64,000 bases of DNA from Dendrophyllia cribrosa (GCA_024195265.1 JAJLRJ010000001.1:8230357-8294356); one strand, 5' to 3'; positions 44,531 to 56,005 are shown, numbered from the stretch's first letter. A program made the numbers and translations. Notes: a model not told the origin generated them from the letters alone.

Positions 44531-45100
44531 GGGTGTCTGTAAAACGCGGACCGGATGGCGGCGGATGGCGGATGGCGGATAAGAAAATGAGGATAATAAA
44601 ATGCGGATAACAAAATACGGATGATAAAATGCGGATGGAAAAAAAAATAGAAAAATAATTAATCCTTATGATTTTTACAAAAAAAAAAAAAAGAAAGAAA
44701 AGAAACAGAAATAACTTTAAAATGACACGAAACAGTAACTTTCAACACTATAACAGTAACTTTCAACACTATAACAGCTTACACAACATTCAACAGTACT
44801 TTCCCGATCACCAAAGTATTAAATAAACAAAAGTGGTGCCATGCCAAATCGAAACTCACGCGCTAATGTATGCGCTGCGAACTTAAGTACAATAATGCCG
44901 CCACGTATAATGCCCGGGGGGTGGGGGGAGGGGTTACTCGGGTGTGTTTTAGGTGGGTATGTGCCGCCCGGTCTCCAAAGTTGGACCCCGTCAGTTTGAA
45001 AGAATATTGCATTCAAAATTATATTCCATTCTAGAAATCGGCCAATTTTTAATACCCCATTCTATAGGTCCATCTACCTGGAAAAAACCTCAGGGTATGA

Positions 45101-45147
<47 letters not shown>

Positions 45148-45509
45148 AAATGGGATTTGTGATCCCGGGTTATGGACCCTTCACGCTCAGTAACTAGTAT
45201 AGGGTGAAATAGAAAATGCTTTATCTGAGAACATGAAAGGCGAATGCAAGTTGAAATTTAACTTTTCATTGTTAAATACTTTAAGACATGCAGTTTCAAC
45301 AATAAAGTTCCTGTTTCCTGCTTATTATTATTATTAATAATTATTATTATTATTATTAATATATTTCTATTTTTTTTTTGTAAAAGTCATAAGGAATTTT
45401 TTTTTAATTTTTTTTCCATCCGCATTTTATTATCCGCACTTTATTATCCGCATATTCCTATCCGCCATCCGCCATCCGCTGCCATCCGGTCCGCGTTTTA
45501 CAGACACCC
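44531..45509. mobile_element. 979-bp MULE-like non-autonomous element, 9-bp target duplication
   Basis: TACTAGGCC is repeated exactly at 44522-44530 and 45510-45518. The ends GGGTGTCTGTAAAACGCGGA and its inverse are part of long terminal inverted repeats rich in GCGGATGG / CCATCCGC units. The 9-bp duplication and long inverted repeats fit Mutator-like elements. The interior has no transposase and includes a (TG)n tract. Confidence 0.8.
45102..45145. repeat. TG dinucleotide microsatellite
   Basis: About 22 TG units inside the MULE-like element. Confidence 0.9.
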
Positions 45510-45809
45510 TACTAGGCCTATAGGAAAGTGCGCTTTCGTGAATTTAGAAGTGGTTTGTAGCCTGCGACTAAGTGTTAGTGACGTCATATCATTTGACATA
45601 GCAACTTCAAGCTCATGGATGAATTGGATTTATTTACAACATAAGAAAAAGGAAAATGACGAAACGAAACATCAAGTAAAAGGGACTTACATTATTGCAG
45701 GATTTGACGAGAGTTCCATTCGATAAAGATTTCGTTTTCTTTCTTTTCGAGCAACAGATAAATAGAAGTAATAAAGTTAAAGTTGACCTTGCATGCACGA
45801 GTGATAGCC

Positions 45810-45876
45810 TGCGAATACAGCCGCCTCTCATCGCTCCCTGCCGCTAGGGGCGGTCAAGCGATGAGAGGCGGCTGTA
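45810..45876. repeat. Hairpin with 25-bp arms
   Basis: GCGAATACAGCCGCCTCTCA and on, and its inverse, surround CCCTGCCGCTAGGGGCGGTCA. The TAGCCTGCGAA start resembles the TAGCCTG element family. Confidence 0.7.
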
Positions 45877-46057
45877 TTCGCATTCTCTGATTAAAGGTTT
45901 CAAATGACCTAGTAACGTTCGTGACGGATCACCTTGTGTGACCCGAAAAGCGACTGTACATGTGAAACAAATAATAACAATTGAATTAATTCTCGAACCT
46001 TAGGGGCACTTACAAGATCCTTAAGGCCGAGTAAAAACACTCTATTCTGTCTGCGAA

Positions 46058-47113
46058 TTCGTGACATCACCAAACGTCATAAAGAGGGACACCCACCCGT
46101 TCCCAAACATAAACTGAGGAACGATCTGCAAGAGTGGAATGACAGCTCTGCGAAGATTGTAACAAGTATGAGTTTAATACATTATAAGCTTTCAGTGTTC
46201 GTGGAAAAGAAGAGTTCCCTGTGTATAATTAAACAACAAACTCTGGGATACTCTCCGAGCGGGCTCACACTTGGGTCGTACGCCATGTATTCATGAGTGG
46301 CGAAGGCGCGAAAACGCGAAAGAGAAAGAGCCGGAAAGGGGGTGGAGGCGAGAGGTGCCCAGCCCCCATCCCCTCCACGCTAGTGCGTGAGTCCCTATAA
46401 AATGTAAGACTGCTCACAGGCTAACTCTGGATTGGTGACAATAAGGCCACTCATCATGATCTCGGAAAACTCATTATTTTTGTTACAATAACTATAAATG
46501 TAATTATGTAATTCATTTATAATTCATAAGAAAAATACAAAATAAACGAAAAGTAATGAACGTTTATAAATCCTGATACAGAATAGTATACGACCTATAC
46601 TGTATCAAAGAACGCTGATAGGAATCTTGTTTTGCTAATAAGCCAGGATAAAATATTCGCAGTAGAACTGTATCTAATGATTATTTACACATATTTCGGT
46701 GTATATTAAAATGCCTGATATTCGACTTTCAATCGGAACTAAACGCCCTTGAAACGATTGAACGTACAACTCAATGATTATCGACTGTTTCACTAAACTG
46801 AAACGCGTTTTGATAGGTGTTCCACCTGATTAGATGTTCTTAAAATTTTAAACTATAATTTCGACTTGACTATGACATATGGGCGAAAGAGTCACATGAC
46901 TGGAAAATTTGATCACGACTTTCAAGTTCTTTCCCGACTAATAAATGCAATCCAATCTTTTGTCTTTTTCCCCTCGGAGATTATTTCCCTGTCTTGTGGT
47001 TTAACAACGCCCATTTTTCACAATGCCAGTTATATTGGATTCCTCCGAAAGCTAGAGCTATAGACACGGACGAAAATATTTAGTGATTAATTATAACAGC
47101 TGTGGTGACCGTA
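46058..47113. repeat. Duplicated C-upstream segment (unit 1 copy)
   Basis: About 1.05 kb collinear with 51785-52850, the 5' flank of receptor C. It ends at AACAGCTGTGGTGACC, exactly where the start codon of C should follow. Instead it joins inverted receptor A' sequence. This is an orphan copy of the receptor C promoter region. Confidence 0.8.
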
Positions 47114-48057
47114 GATTAAAGTCAACAAAATGTCCGGCACAGTGGCGTGAATGTGAAGATAAATCATCGTATACGTTTCCTCGGGAACGTTCGTCGCAGG
47201 TAACTGATGTCCGAGGGGGGGGACTCCCATATAAAAATGACGAGGGGGTGCTCGTCGTGGTGTTCAAAATTTGCAGATATTGGTACCGCTAGGTAGGCTA
47301 CCAATCTGGTAGGTTACGGTTGGTACCACTTGGTTGCTTAAATCTAAAATGACCACAGTTAAAATTATCGCGGTACCGTTTTAGGTTATAAAGCCGAAAA
47401 ATATGACAGAATATGACTACATGTGTTGTTTTAGAATTGGTACCTCTTAGGGGTAAAAATTTATTTCAGCCACGGCCATCAAACAAGATTCTGGTACCTT
47501 TTAGGGTGTTTTTCAGAAATTTCCGACGAGCACCCCCCGTCATTTTTATATGGGTAAATTGCAGGCCAAGATAGATATCACCCATAATGCAGAAATATAA
47601 ATCTTGATCCTTCTCTTCGTTATTATGGCTTTATATTCCAGTGCCTTGTTAATGGCCACATAACAAGTTGTTGACATGGCTCAGTGATTATTGAATTACT
47701 GCTGACGAACACTGCGGAAAGTTGTGGAAAGAGCAGTGTACATAACTGCTCTTATTTAATGTACCGAAGAATGGGTACTTGTTTATAACGATATACATCT
47801 CTCACAGCCACAAGAAAAACGTTGAACAACCCCAGTAGTAAATCCGAAGCGCTTAAATTCGCGATCAGGAAAGACGGTGGAGAACGAAACGATTTTCGAG
47901 GATCCTTGTAAGATATGAAGAGAAGAATTGAGTTCCCTGTGATAATGACAGCAGCCAAAATGAATCCAGCGACCGCTAAGCTCAACCAGTAGGCTTTGTC
48001 TTGAATTATTGAGAGATAAAAATCGAAATTTGGATCCGATGATTTTAGCGCAGTCAT
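47114..48057 (-). pseudogene. Class A GPCR, receptor A' (truncated duplicate)
   Basis: Keeps the N-terminus (MTALKSSDPNF, start at 48057) through TM2 in an open frame to 47752, then decays. Small insertions occur near 47682-47722, a frame break near 47757, and a 349-bp MITE at 47204-47552. Sequence ends in the TM5 region at 47114, at the duplication junction. TM5-TM7 are absent. It is the partial second copy of receptor A (38266-39352). Confidence 0.85.
47204..47552. mobile_element. MITE with CCCATATAAAAATGACG ends
   Basis: Inverse ends (CCCATATAAAAATGACGAGG; GTCATTTTTATATGGG) are preceded and followed by GGTAA. Absent from the corresponding position in receptor A (near 38825), so inserted into A' after or during its loss of function. 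Confidence 0.75.
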
Positions 48058-48353
48058 TATTAAGGCGAGTTTGAAATGACAGGGAAATATTTAGTTCCTC
48101 GAAGTATACCGAAGTACGATATCATGGTCTGATCTTTTTAAAAATAGCCACCGTTGTATTGTACAATATGCGTCCTGTATGAGAGCAAAACCGAAAATAG
48201 CAGTTTGACTTGTGCATAATAATTAGTCACTATTTTTCCCTTAGTGATAAACAAACGGTGCAATAAACCTTGTATTACTCAGGCCATAAATCTTTTGTTT
48301 CCTTTTGTCTATTTCAATCATTAATTCAGTAATTGTCTCCTGGAGTCGTTTTA

Positions 48354-48605
48354 ATAGACCAATTCCGATATATTAAAATTCATACTTGGCTCCGAGGCTT
48401 AGGGGAATATACCCTGCGAGCAGAGCCTCTTTCGATCCTCCGATTTTTCTAGGAGGATCGAAAGAGGCTCTGCTCGCAGGGTAAGGGGAATGCTGAAACA
48501 AAAGAAATCACATCGAGGTTCAGGTATGAATAATTTATTTCTTTTGTTTTATTCCCCTAAGCCTCGGAGCCAAGTATGAATTTTAATATATCGGAATTGG
48601 TCTAT
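48354..48605. mobile_element. Palindromic MITE (ATAGACCAATTCCG ends)
   Basis: Inverse arms of about 56 bp (ATAGACCAATTCCGATATAT and on). Absent from the duplicate locus near 40000, where GTTTTACTGAATTGTTAGCT is continuous. It carries a nested hairpin element. Confidence 0.8.
48409..48483. mobile_element. 75-bp hairpin element nested in the MITE, 8-bp target duplication
   Basis: TACCCTGCGAGCAGAGCC and its inverse form a near-perfect hairpin. AGGGGAAT is repeated on both sides (48401-48408 and 48484-48491). It interrupts one arm of the surrounding MITE. The 8-bp duplication fits an hAT-type origin. Confidence 0.7.
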
Positions 48606-49181
48606 TTGTTAGCTGTACAATTTATGTGGAAATTTGATTGCAAGTCATAAAAAAGGAAGTACCGAACCAATTTAAATGTACTGCCGGACGAAGATGTTCT
48701 AAAACGAAACTTTATTCAGCATTGTCTTTCTAGACTGTCTAGCCTCACAATATAATAAGATGGACTTATCTTACCCGATTTACATCCCTTAACGTCACAA
48801 ACTAATCGAGAATCCGGTAAAAGACTAATGTAATTGCGTCAGTTATATTGCGTCAGTCGATTTTTATCAAGAGTTTAATAAGTACTTTCTGGATGTTCCA
48901 GGTTATTTGTCTGTTTCAAACATAAGGTACATTTTCACGGTGTTGTGTCTTTAGACAAGATCCACATTAGGGTCATTTATACAGGAGAACATAAGACGCG
49001 TCTTATCTTAGACGCAAACTAATCGTAGAAATAGTACAAAATTAGCGTTCGTGTCTTATTTTAGACGCGACTTAAATAAGACGCGTCTTTTCTTAGCACA
49101 AGGTTTTCAGCTGTTCTTATTTTGTCCGTATTAGATAAAAGTACCAATGTAGTTCGTAAAAGGTAATTTATCAATCAGAAT

Positions 49182-50267
49182 TTAAACACTGGTTATGACA
49201 CTTGGGTCGGTTTGGGCTCTGTCCCTACTTTGTAAAACTGCGTGACGCCCCCTACCAATCGATTGTCTTCCTTGACTTGAGAGGGAGAATAAGTTATGAA
49301 AAGTGACTGGTAGTTTACCGCGACAAATTTTCCAGCAACCGACAAAGGCCTGGCGATATCTTGGAAGTCTCCAAGCATAAACGAAGGGATTCATAGCTGA
49401 ATTTATGTACAAAAATCTAGACAACGCCACATCAATCTTGTGGAAAGTTAACGATTCTTGACATGATTTACAAAAGTACAGCAGATGAAGGGTGATGTAT
49501 TGAGGTATGTATGTGATGTAGAACAACGCAAGAATTATGATAATCGCAACTGTCATCTGTCGCTCACGCGCCAACGCGTTACTAACCGCTAAGTCGTAAC
49601 CGATAAGTTGAAGTTCGCGTGTACGTCTCGCGAGAGCGCGAAATACTTTCACGTAGATTACAGTCAACAAAATGGCCGGCACAGTGCCGTGAGTGTGAAG
49701 ATAAATCATCGTGTAAGTTTCCTCGGGTACGTTCGTCAGAGGTAGAATGCAGGTTAAGACAGATATCACCCATAATACAGCAATATAAATCTTGATTCTT
49801 CCCTTCGTTATTATGTTTTTATATTCCATTGGCTTGTTAATGGCCACATAACAAGTTGTTGACATGGCTATTATTGAATTACTGCTGACGAACAAAGTCG
49901 TGGTAAAAACAGTGTACATAATTGCTCTAAATACACCTAAAAAAGGCATTAGTAGTTGTCTATAACGATACACATCTCTCACAGCCACAAGAAAAACGTT
50001 GAACAACCCCAGTAGTAAATCTGAAGCGCTTAAATTGGCGATTAGGTAAGATGGTGGAGAGCGAAGCGATTTTCGAGCATCCTTGTAAGTTATGTAGAGA
50101 AGAATTGAGTTTCCAGTGATAATGACAGCAGCCAAAATGAATCCAACGACCGCTAAGCTCAGCCAGTAGGCTTTGTCTTGAATAATTGAGAGATAAAAAT
50201 CGAAATGTGGATCCGATGAATTTAGCGCAGACATTGGACTGATTGGAAGGTCATCTGAGATGATCAC
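49182..50267 (-). CDS. Class A GPCR, receptor B'
   Basis: Intronless, 361 residues, the tandem duplicate of receptor B. An internal ATG at 50234 (MSALNSSDPHF) aligns with the paralogue starts. All seven TM segments intact: Asp2.50 (NLSASDLLLG), TCY for DRY, short cysteine-free ECL2, TYIP, NPFVY, C-x2-C in ECL3, C-terminus VITSV (PDZ type). Differences from B lie mainly in the tails and loops. Flanking sequence, including satellite fragments upstream, is also shared with B. Confidence 0.9.
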   Translation of the reverse strand: MIISDDLPISPMSALNSSDPHFDFYLSIIQDKAYWLSLAVVGFILAAVIITGNSILLYITYKDARKSLRSPPSYLIANLSASDLLLGLFNVFLVAVRDVYRYRQLLMPFLGVFRAIMYTVFTTTLFVSSNSIIAMSTTCYVAINKPMEYKNIITKGRIKIYIAVLWVISVLTCILPLTNVPEETYTMIYLHTHGTVPAILLTVIYVKVFRALARRTRELQLIGYDLAVSNALARERQMTVAIIIILALFYITYIPQYITLHLLYFCKSCQESLTFHKIDVALSRFLYINSAMNPFVYAWRLPRYRQAFVGCWKICRGKLPVTFHNLFSLSSQGRQSIGRGRHAVLQSRDRAQTDPSVITSV

Positions 50268-51214
50268 TGCGAAGAGGTTTGGTATTAATACTCGAAGTAC
50301 AAGAGACTGAAAAGATCACAAAGAGTCAAATATCACGATCTTATCTTTAACAAGGCATAAATATAACATCCGCGATATTGTCCACGCCCTTCCTGTATGA
50401 CAACATAATCGAAAATAGCGAATTTCACTTAAAATATGCGTAATTCGTTCAATAAACATAAATTATGCAGGGCCCCTGTGGAAACCAGCCAAGTGCTGAA
50501 AGGGAATAAAGATGACTTGAATTTCTAAAAATAGGCTTTTCTCAAAGTCTTTCGCTTGTTTCCGGTTCCGGTGTGGGAAGGATTCTTTATATTGACAGCC
50601 CTTCATCCGGAGTATGTTTTCCATATGAATTGGAGTCGTCGTTTTATTTGTTAGCGTGAATTGTTAGCATGAATTTGCTTATAATTTATCGGAAATATAA
50701 TCGAATCGCTCATTAAAATAGGAAGCACAAACCAATTAAAATATGTTTATGTCGCACTGTACTGGAGTGGGTAAATTTCTCAATGGGTCGAAGGCACCTG
50801 GGTCGAAACGTCGTCGATAAGACTTTCCAATGGCGATTCGAACGTGTCGTAACTCTACGTTTATATCTCTCGCCACTTAGGTATAGAAACGAAACATGAA
50901 AGAAAATTAGCTTATTGTTTTATCATCAGTATACACCTAATTAAAGTTATATGTAAATGAGTACTGTAGAACATGAAACCGGCTGACAAAGTGACCTTGC
51001 AAAAACTAGTGCGAAACTCCGACAATAAAAGTAGTCCGGCGGTATACTGTAAATGAAAATCACCGGAACTTTAATAGTTTAAAAAACTCAGCAATCTGAA
51101 TTATTACGAAACATAATAAAGTGAAACCTGTATTAACTTTTTCACTTCCATTGGTACCCAAAATCAAAATTAAAGAAAAAATAGTAATATAATTTTTTTA
51201 AATAAAAATAAGGA

Positions 51215-51590
51215 AAAACACTTCATTTGAATGGTCGCATCAAAAGATTTCATCCGAAGACTCAAAAGTTAGAACCACCTTGTACAGCATAATAAACAGC
51301 ACCACAGAAAAGTACTGCTCAGTAGCTTTCATTTGAATGGTCACATTGTAGGATTTCATTCACAGACTCAGAAGTTAGCATCACCTTGTATAGCATAATA
51401 AACAACACCACAGGAAAGTACTGCTCAATAGCTTTCATTTGAATGGTCACACTTCAGGATTTCATCCACAGACTCAAAAGCGTAGAATCACCTTGTGCAG
51501 CATGATAAACAGTACCACAGGAAAGTGTTGCCGGCAATAGCTTGAAAGGTCACGCTTCAGGATTTCATCCACTGACTGGAAGAATCACAT
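51215..51590 (+). repeat. 106-bp satellite, about 3.5 units
   Basis: Units with AATAAACAGCACCACAG, TTTCATTTGAATGGTCAC and ATTTCATCCACAGACTC. Closely similar to the 13.8-15.5 kb array and in the same relative place as 44170-44330. Confidence 0.8.
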
Positions 51591-51659
51591 GGCTAATTTG
51601 CATTAAAATGTGAAGGCGCGGGCTAACATGGCGGTGAATAAGGCCTATAGAGCGTTTGC

Positions 51660-51785
51660 ACGTGACGTCTTGGCGGCCATATTGGTGTCCCAAAACAATG
51701 AAATGGCGGCCATATTGGTGTCCTAAACGAAATGCAATGGGACTTTAGCTCTTAGCACTCCAATATGGCCGCCGGTCACGTGAGT
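51660..51785. mobile_element. Small element with GGCGGCCATATTGGTGTCC repeats
   Basis: GGCGGCCATATTGGTGTCC occurs twice directly, and an inverse CCAATATGGCCGCC follows. CACGTGAC and GTCACGTG lie at the edges, suggesting a MITE of about 125 bp. Confidence 0.45.
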
Positions 51786-52850
51786 GCGAATTCATGACAT
51801 CAACAAACGACAAAAGGAGGGCCACCCACCCGTTCCCCGGGACCCGTTCCCAAACATAAACTGAGGAACGATCTGCAAGGGTGGAATGACAGCTTTGCGA
51901 AGATTGTAACAAGTAGGAGTTTAATACATTATAAGCTTTTAGTGTTCGTGGAAAAGAAGAGTTCTCTGAAATATAATTAAACAACAAACTCTGGATACTC
52001 TTCGAGCGGTCTCACATTTGGGTCGTACACCATGCACTTACGAGTGGCGAAGTCGCGAAAACGCGAACGAGACGGAGAAGATGTGATGGCGAGAGGTGCC
52101 CAGCCTCCTTCCCCTCGCCGCTAGCGCGTGAGTCCCTAAATGTAAGACTTCTCACAGGCTAACTCTGGATTGGTGACAATAAGGCCACTCATCATGATCT
52201 CGCAAAACTCATTATTTTTGTTACAATGACAATAAATGTAATTATAAAAAGTATTAATAATTCATGCCTAAGGAAAATACGAAAGAAACGAAAGTTTAAT
52301 GAACGTTTGCGAATCCTTATACAGCTATATGTTCTATCATGTATCAGGCGATACAGAATATGTACTGATAGGAACCTTTTTTTGCTAATAAGCTAGGATA
52401 AAATATTCGCAGTAGAACTGTATGAATATTTACTCATATTTTATCGATTAAAATGCCCGATATTCGACTTTCAATCGCAACTAAACTCCCTTGAAACGGT
52501 TGAACGTACTACTCGATGATTATCAACCGTTTCACTGAACTGAAACGCGTTTAATAGTTGTTCCACCTGAATAGGTGTTCTGAAAATTTTAAACTTTACT
52601 TTTGGTTTGAGACATACGGCTGAAAGAGTCACATGATTGGAAAATTTGATCACGACTTTCAAGTTCTTTCCTGACTAATAAATGCAATCCAATCTTTTGT
52701 CTTTATTACCCCCTCGAATATTATTTCCCTGTCTTGTGGTTTAATTACGCCCATTTTTTACAATGCCAGTTATATTGGATTCCTGTGAAAGCTAGAGCTA
52801 AAGACACCGACGAAAATATTTAATGATTAATTCTAACAGCTGTAGTCACC
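51785..52850. repeat. Duplicated C-upstream segment (unit 2 copy)
   Basis: The 5' flank of receptor C, collinear with 46058-47113. It probably contains the receptor C promoter. No TATA box is convincing. Confidence 0.7.
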
Positions 52851-53909
52851 ATGGAAAATTCCACGGCAGAAATACCTGATTTTTATCTACGAATCATCGA
52901 TAGTTCTGTATTCTGGGTGAGCTTGGCAGTAATTGGTTTTATTCTTTCAGTCGTTACTGTGGTGGCTAATTTTATTGTGCTAGCTACAACCTGCAGAGAT
53001 CCGCAAAAGACGCTTCGCACTTCGCCATGCTTGTTGATCGCAAATCTAAGCGTGTCTGATTTTCTTGTGGGGTTGTGTGTCGTTTCACTGGTGGCGTTCA
53101 GGGATGTGTATAGATCTCTCGAGCAACAAGTCCCTTTACCGCGCGAGGTGGAAACGTTTGGAACTTATGTCCTCTGTGCAACTCTATTTAACAGTAGCGC
53201 AACTATGGTAGCACTCGCAACAACTTGTTTCGTCGCCATAAACAATCCTATCGAATACAAAACTATTATTACGAAGAAAAGAATATACAAATTTGTTGCT
53301 ATCACATGTGTGATATCGATATTAATATGCTTTCTACCAGCAACGAACATCCCTAAAAAGACCTACTTTCTTATTTATATTCACACGCACATCTCGCTGC
53401 CAGCTTTTCTTCTCATAGCAATATACGTGAAAGGTTTTTGCGCCCTCGCGCGGCGTACACGTGAACTTCAAGAACATGGACAAGCTTCTGTGGAAAATAA
53501 CCGTCGCGCCTTGGAACGGGAGCGAAGTATGGCTGTCACAATTATGATAATCCTTGCGTTTTTTTTCCTCACGTACCTACCACAGTTTATTATGATTCAC
53601 CTGGCTGACTTTTGCGATTCTTGTGAGATCAGCGAAGATTCGATAACGTTTCACAAAATTGATGTAGCATCATCCCGATTGTTGTTCCTTAACTCGGCAT
53701 TAAATCCATTTATTTATGCGTGGAGAATGACGAAATATCGCCGAGCGTTAGATGCCTGTTTGAAAATTGTAAAGAACAAACTCTGCGTTTTTAAACGCCC
53801 TCGAATGGATGTTTATAAGACGAAAGCGAACACGGATTGTAAAGGACAGCACAACCAAACAGGTTGTCACACGATGGAAATTTATCAAGCAAGTGCATCA
53901 GCGAACTAA
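52851..53909 (+). CDS. Class A GPCR, receptor C
   Basis: Intronless, 352 residues, opposite in strand to A, B and B'. Features: NST near the N-terminus; Asp2.50 (NLSVSDFLVG); T-C-F for D-R-Y; Trp-less TM4; Pro5.50 (LPAFLLIAIY); TYLP in TM6; NPFIY in TM7; ECL3 C-x2-C with a three-residue insert; YRRALDACL helix 8. The C-tail ends SASAN with no PDZ motif. More distant from A and B than they are from each other. Start chosen at the first ATG, in CACCATGG context. Confidence 0.9.
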   Translation: MENSTAEIPDFYLRIIDSSVFWVSLAVIGFILSVVTVVANFIVLATTCRDPQKTLRTSPCLLIANLSVSDFLVGLCVVSLVAFRDVYRSLEQQVPLPREVETFGTYVLCATLFNSSATMVALATTCFVAINNPIEYKTIITKKRIYKFVAITCVISILICFLPATNIPKKTYFLIYIHTHISLPAFLLIAIYVKGFCALARRTRELQEHGQASVENNRRALERERSMAVTIMIILAFFFLTYLPQFIMIHLADFCDSCEISEDSITFHKIDVASSRLLFLNSALNPFIYAWRMTKYRRALDACLKIVKNKLCVFKRPRMDVYKTKANTDCKGQHNQTGCHTMEIYQASASAN

Positions 53910-53936
53910 GTTTTGTTCGAGGGTTAAAAGGACACC

Positions 53937-54130
53937 GTGTTCCGCCGCAATAACAAAATTTCGCTTTACTCATTTCCATGTTATATCGCCAAATTCCACC
54001 AAATCAAGACAACAGTTAATTGGATAAAACGATTCTATAGAACAAAACAGAAGCAGCAGTTTGAAGGTAAAATGCAGGATTGCAAGGATGGAAGTGGATT
54101 ACAGTTCATCACTGAGAATTTGATTTATTG
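53937..54130 (-). repeat. Dispersed repeat family R1 (copy 1, inverted)
   Basis: The inverse of this segment matches 54720-54895 and 60380-60570 (CTGCTTCTGTTTTGTTCT, GGCGATATAACATGGAAAT). It probably forms part of the 3' UTR of receptor C. Confidence 0.55.
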
Positions 54131-54609
54131 ACAGGCGGTCAAGAAATCAAAATAGCCATTCTTGACTTTTGTAGCTGTAATTTTGTCTCTTTAGTATAAA
54201 ATATTTCCTTGCTTTCATAACTTTTGGCAATTTTCTTTCTCCATGTTTCAAGATAATAAAGCAATTTTAAACAAGTTAATCATTAAAATACGATATGCTC
54301 AGCCAGGACACCGTTCCTTTAAATGGGAAAAATAAATTGACGCTCGCTGAAACTATTTTAAATGAGGGTCTTAAATTAAGAAAGAAAATAACTCCGTTTC
54401 TTTTGTCAACACTGAACAGGCTCCTAATTTGTGAAATAGAAAAAAAAACATTATCGTCCCCTTCCCTTCGCAAGCTACAATTACAGACAGAGGCAGTTAA
54501 AGGCCATTGCAAAAATAGAACATTACAGAAACTTCAGATTGGAATGAAAACAGTATTCAAAATACAGACATGACTCCTTTTTCATCACCAATCAATGTTC
54601 CGAAATATC

Positions 54610-54900
54610 GTGTTTTCATGATTATGGCCTTATTACCTTGAACTAGGAAGAAAAAATCGCCGACATGATGACTGCAAAAAAATATGGACTAAAGAGACCA
54701 GAATGACAATTTGGATTTCTCGGACCGCCTGTCACGAAATCAAATCCGCTTCCATCCTAGTATTAAAATCATGCAGTTTTTCTCTAATTAAACTACTGCT
54801 TTTGTTTTGCTCTCTAGAATCTTTTTATCCAGTTTAGGTGATATTTGGTGGCATTCGGCGATATAATATGGAAATTAAGTAAGCAAAATTTCGTTCTTTC
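54610..54900 (+). repeat. Dispersed repeat family R1 (copy 2)
   Basis: Shares TTTTCATGATTATGGCC, then CCTGTCACGAAATCAAATC, then GATATAATATGGAAATTAAG with 60218-60580. Transposon-derived, class unknown. Confidence 0.55.
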
Positions 54901-56005
54901 GGAGGGATATTTTACACCTGCTATATTATCATAACGCTTGACTTCACTTCAAGTGAATACATCCTTTCGCAGGACATTTATTGTTATACTTTGATGTGGT
55001 TTAGGGGAAAAGAATTAAGAATACAATATCATAGTATCCATGGAAATAAAATTTCTGAATGTTTCCGGCTGCATGCAAAGAGAATATGGGAAAAAACTGA
55101 AAGCATTGCAACGGGGAAAAGTATATTTTGATCGAACGCTCTGCTCATGTGACACCGATTTTCGATCGCTTCAGTGGATTTCAAGCAAGCACAAAGGAAA
55201 TCACAAGCGCAACACGGTCGAATATCTTAGTTAAAGTAAGCCTCTGAAAGTCGTTTGTTCTGGCCCTAAACTCTTGGAAATAAGACATCTCACTAAAGAA
55301 CGTAACTTGTGATGCCGTCAGTTTTGTAGGGGAAGTTCGGATAAAACGAGAAGAGGGAAGTTTTGTATCGACAGTTGACCCGGCGCTACTTCAAGTTCCC
55401 CGGATCCCCGCAATCTCGAATTGTTCACTATTTCGAACAATTGTCTGTTGGTCTTGAGTTCGAGATTGTGGGCGTCTACTGTATTGTCAATAACGTCTAA
55501 AGCACTGAATAAAGAAAATAGGCAACTGACAAAGGCATGAAAGGTTAATTTTAATACAAATGATGTCCCCGCTACAGTTGCCAACAATTCGACTGACAAA
55601 TGGCCGTCAAATTGTCATATTAACCGTGGAGTTACCGCTCTATATTCGGATCTATACCGACACTCGTGTACCAAAAACGTGGTTTTATTGGCCACCGTAA
55701 AAAGATTTAAAACGTTTCGAATACCGAATACTAGCCCTCCGTCAGAGCGAATCATGATCACTCCCCCCCCCCCCCCCCCCCCCCCCCACCCCCCGACGCA
55801 GCACCACATGCCGATTCATTACTCCTCCTTTATTCGTTTTATCTTAAGTACCAATTGAATAATTTCTTCCGACAGCTTGCACCTAATTTGAGAAGTATAT
55901 AAGTCCCTAATTTAAAATAAAAGCACAAGAAATAGGTACCCTTGTCCCAGGGTTTTTTTTCTTCTTACCAAACGAAATTGAGCCGGAGGAAACTGCGAGC
56001 GCCGG
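54901..56005. other. Intergenic with palindromic fragments, no gene
   Basis: Holds a short inverted repeat at about 55410-55470 (CAATCTCGAATTGTTC; TTGAGTTCGAGATTG), a relative of the 15945 hairpin element at 55680-55810, and a C tract. The frames at 55040-55234 and 55318-55599 lack domains. Confidence 0.4.
55763..55794. repeat. C homopolymer, 25 + 6 bp
   Basis: C run interrupted by one A, within the element related to 15945-16090 (CCGACGCAGCACCACA follows). Confidence 0.9.
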
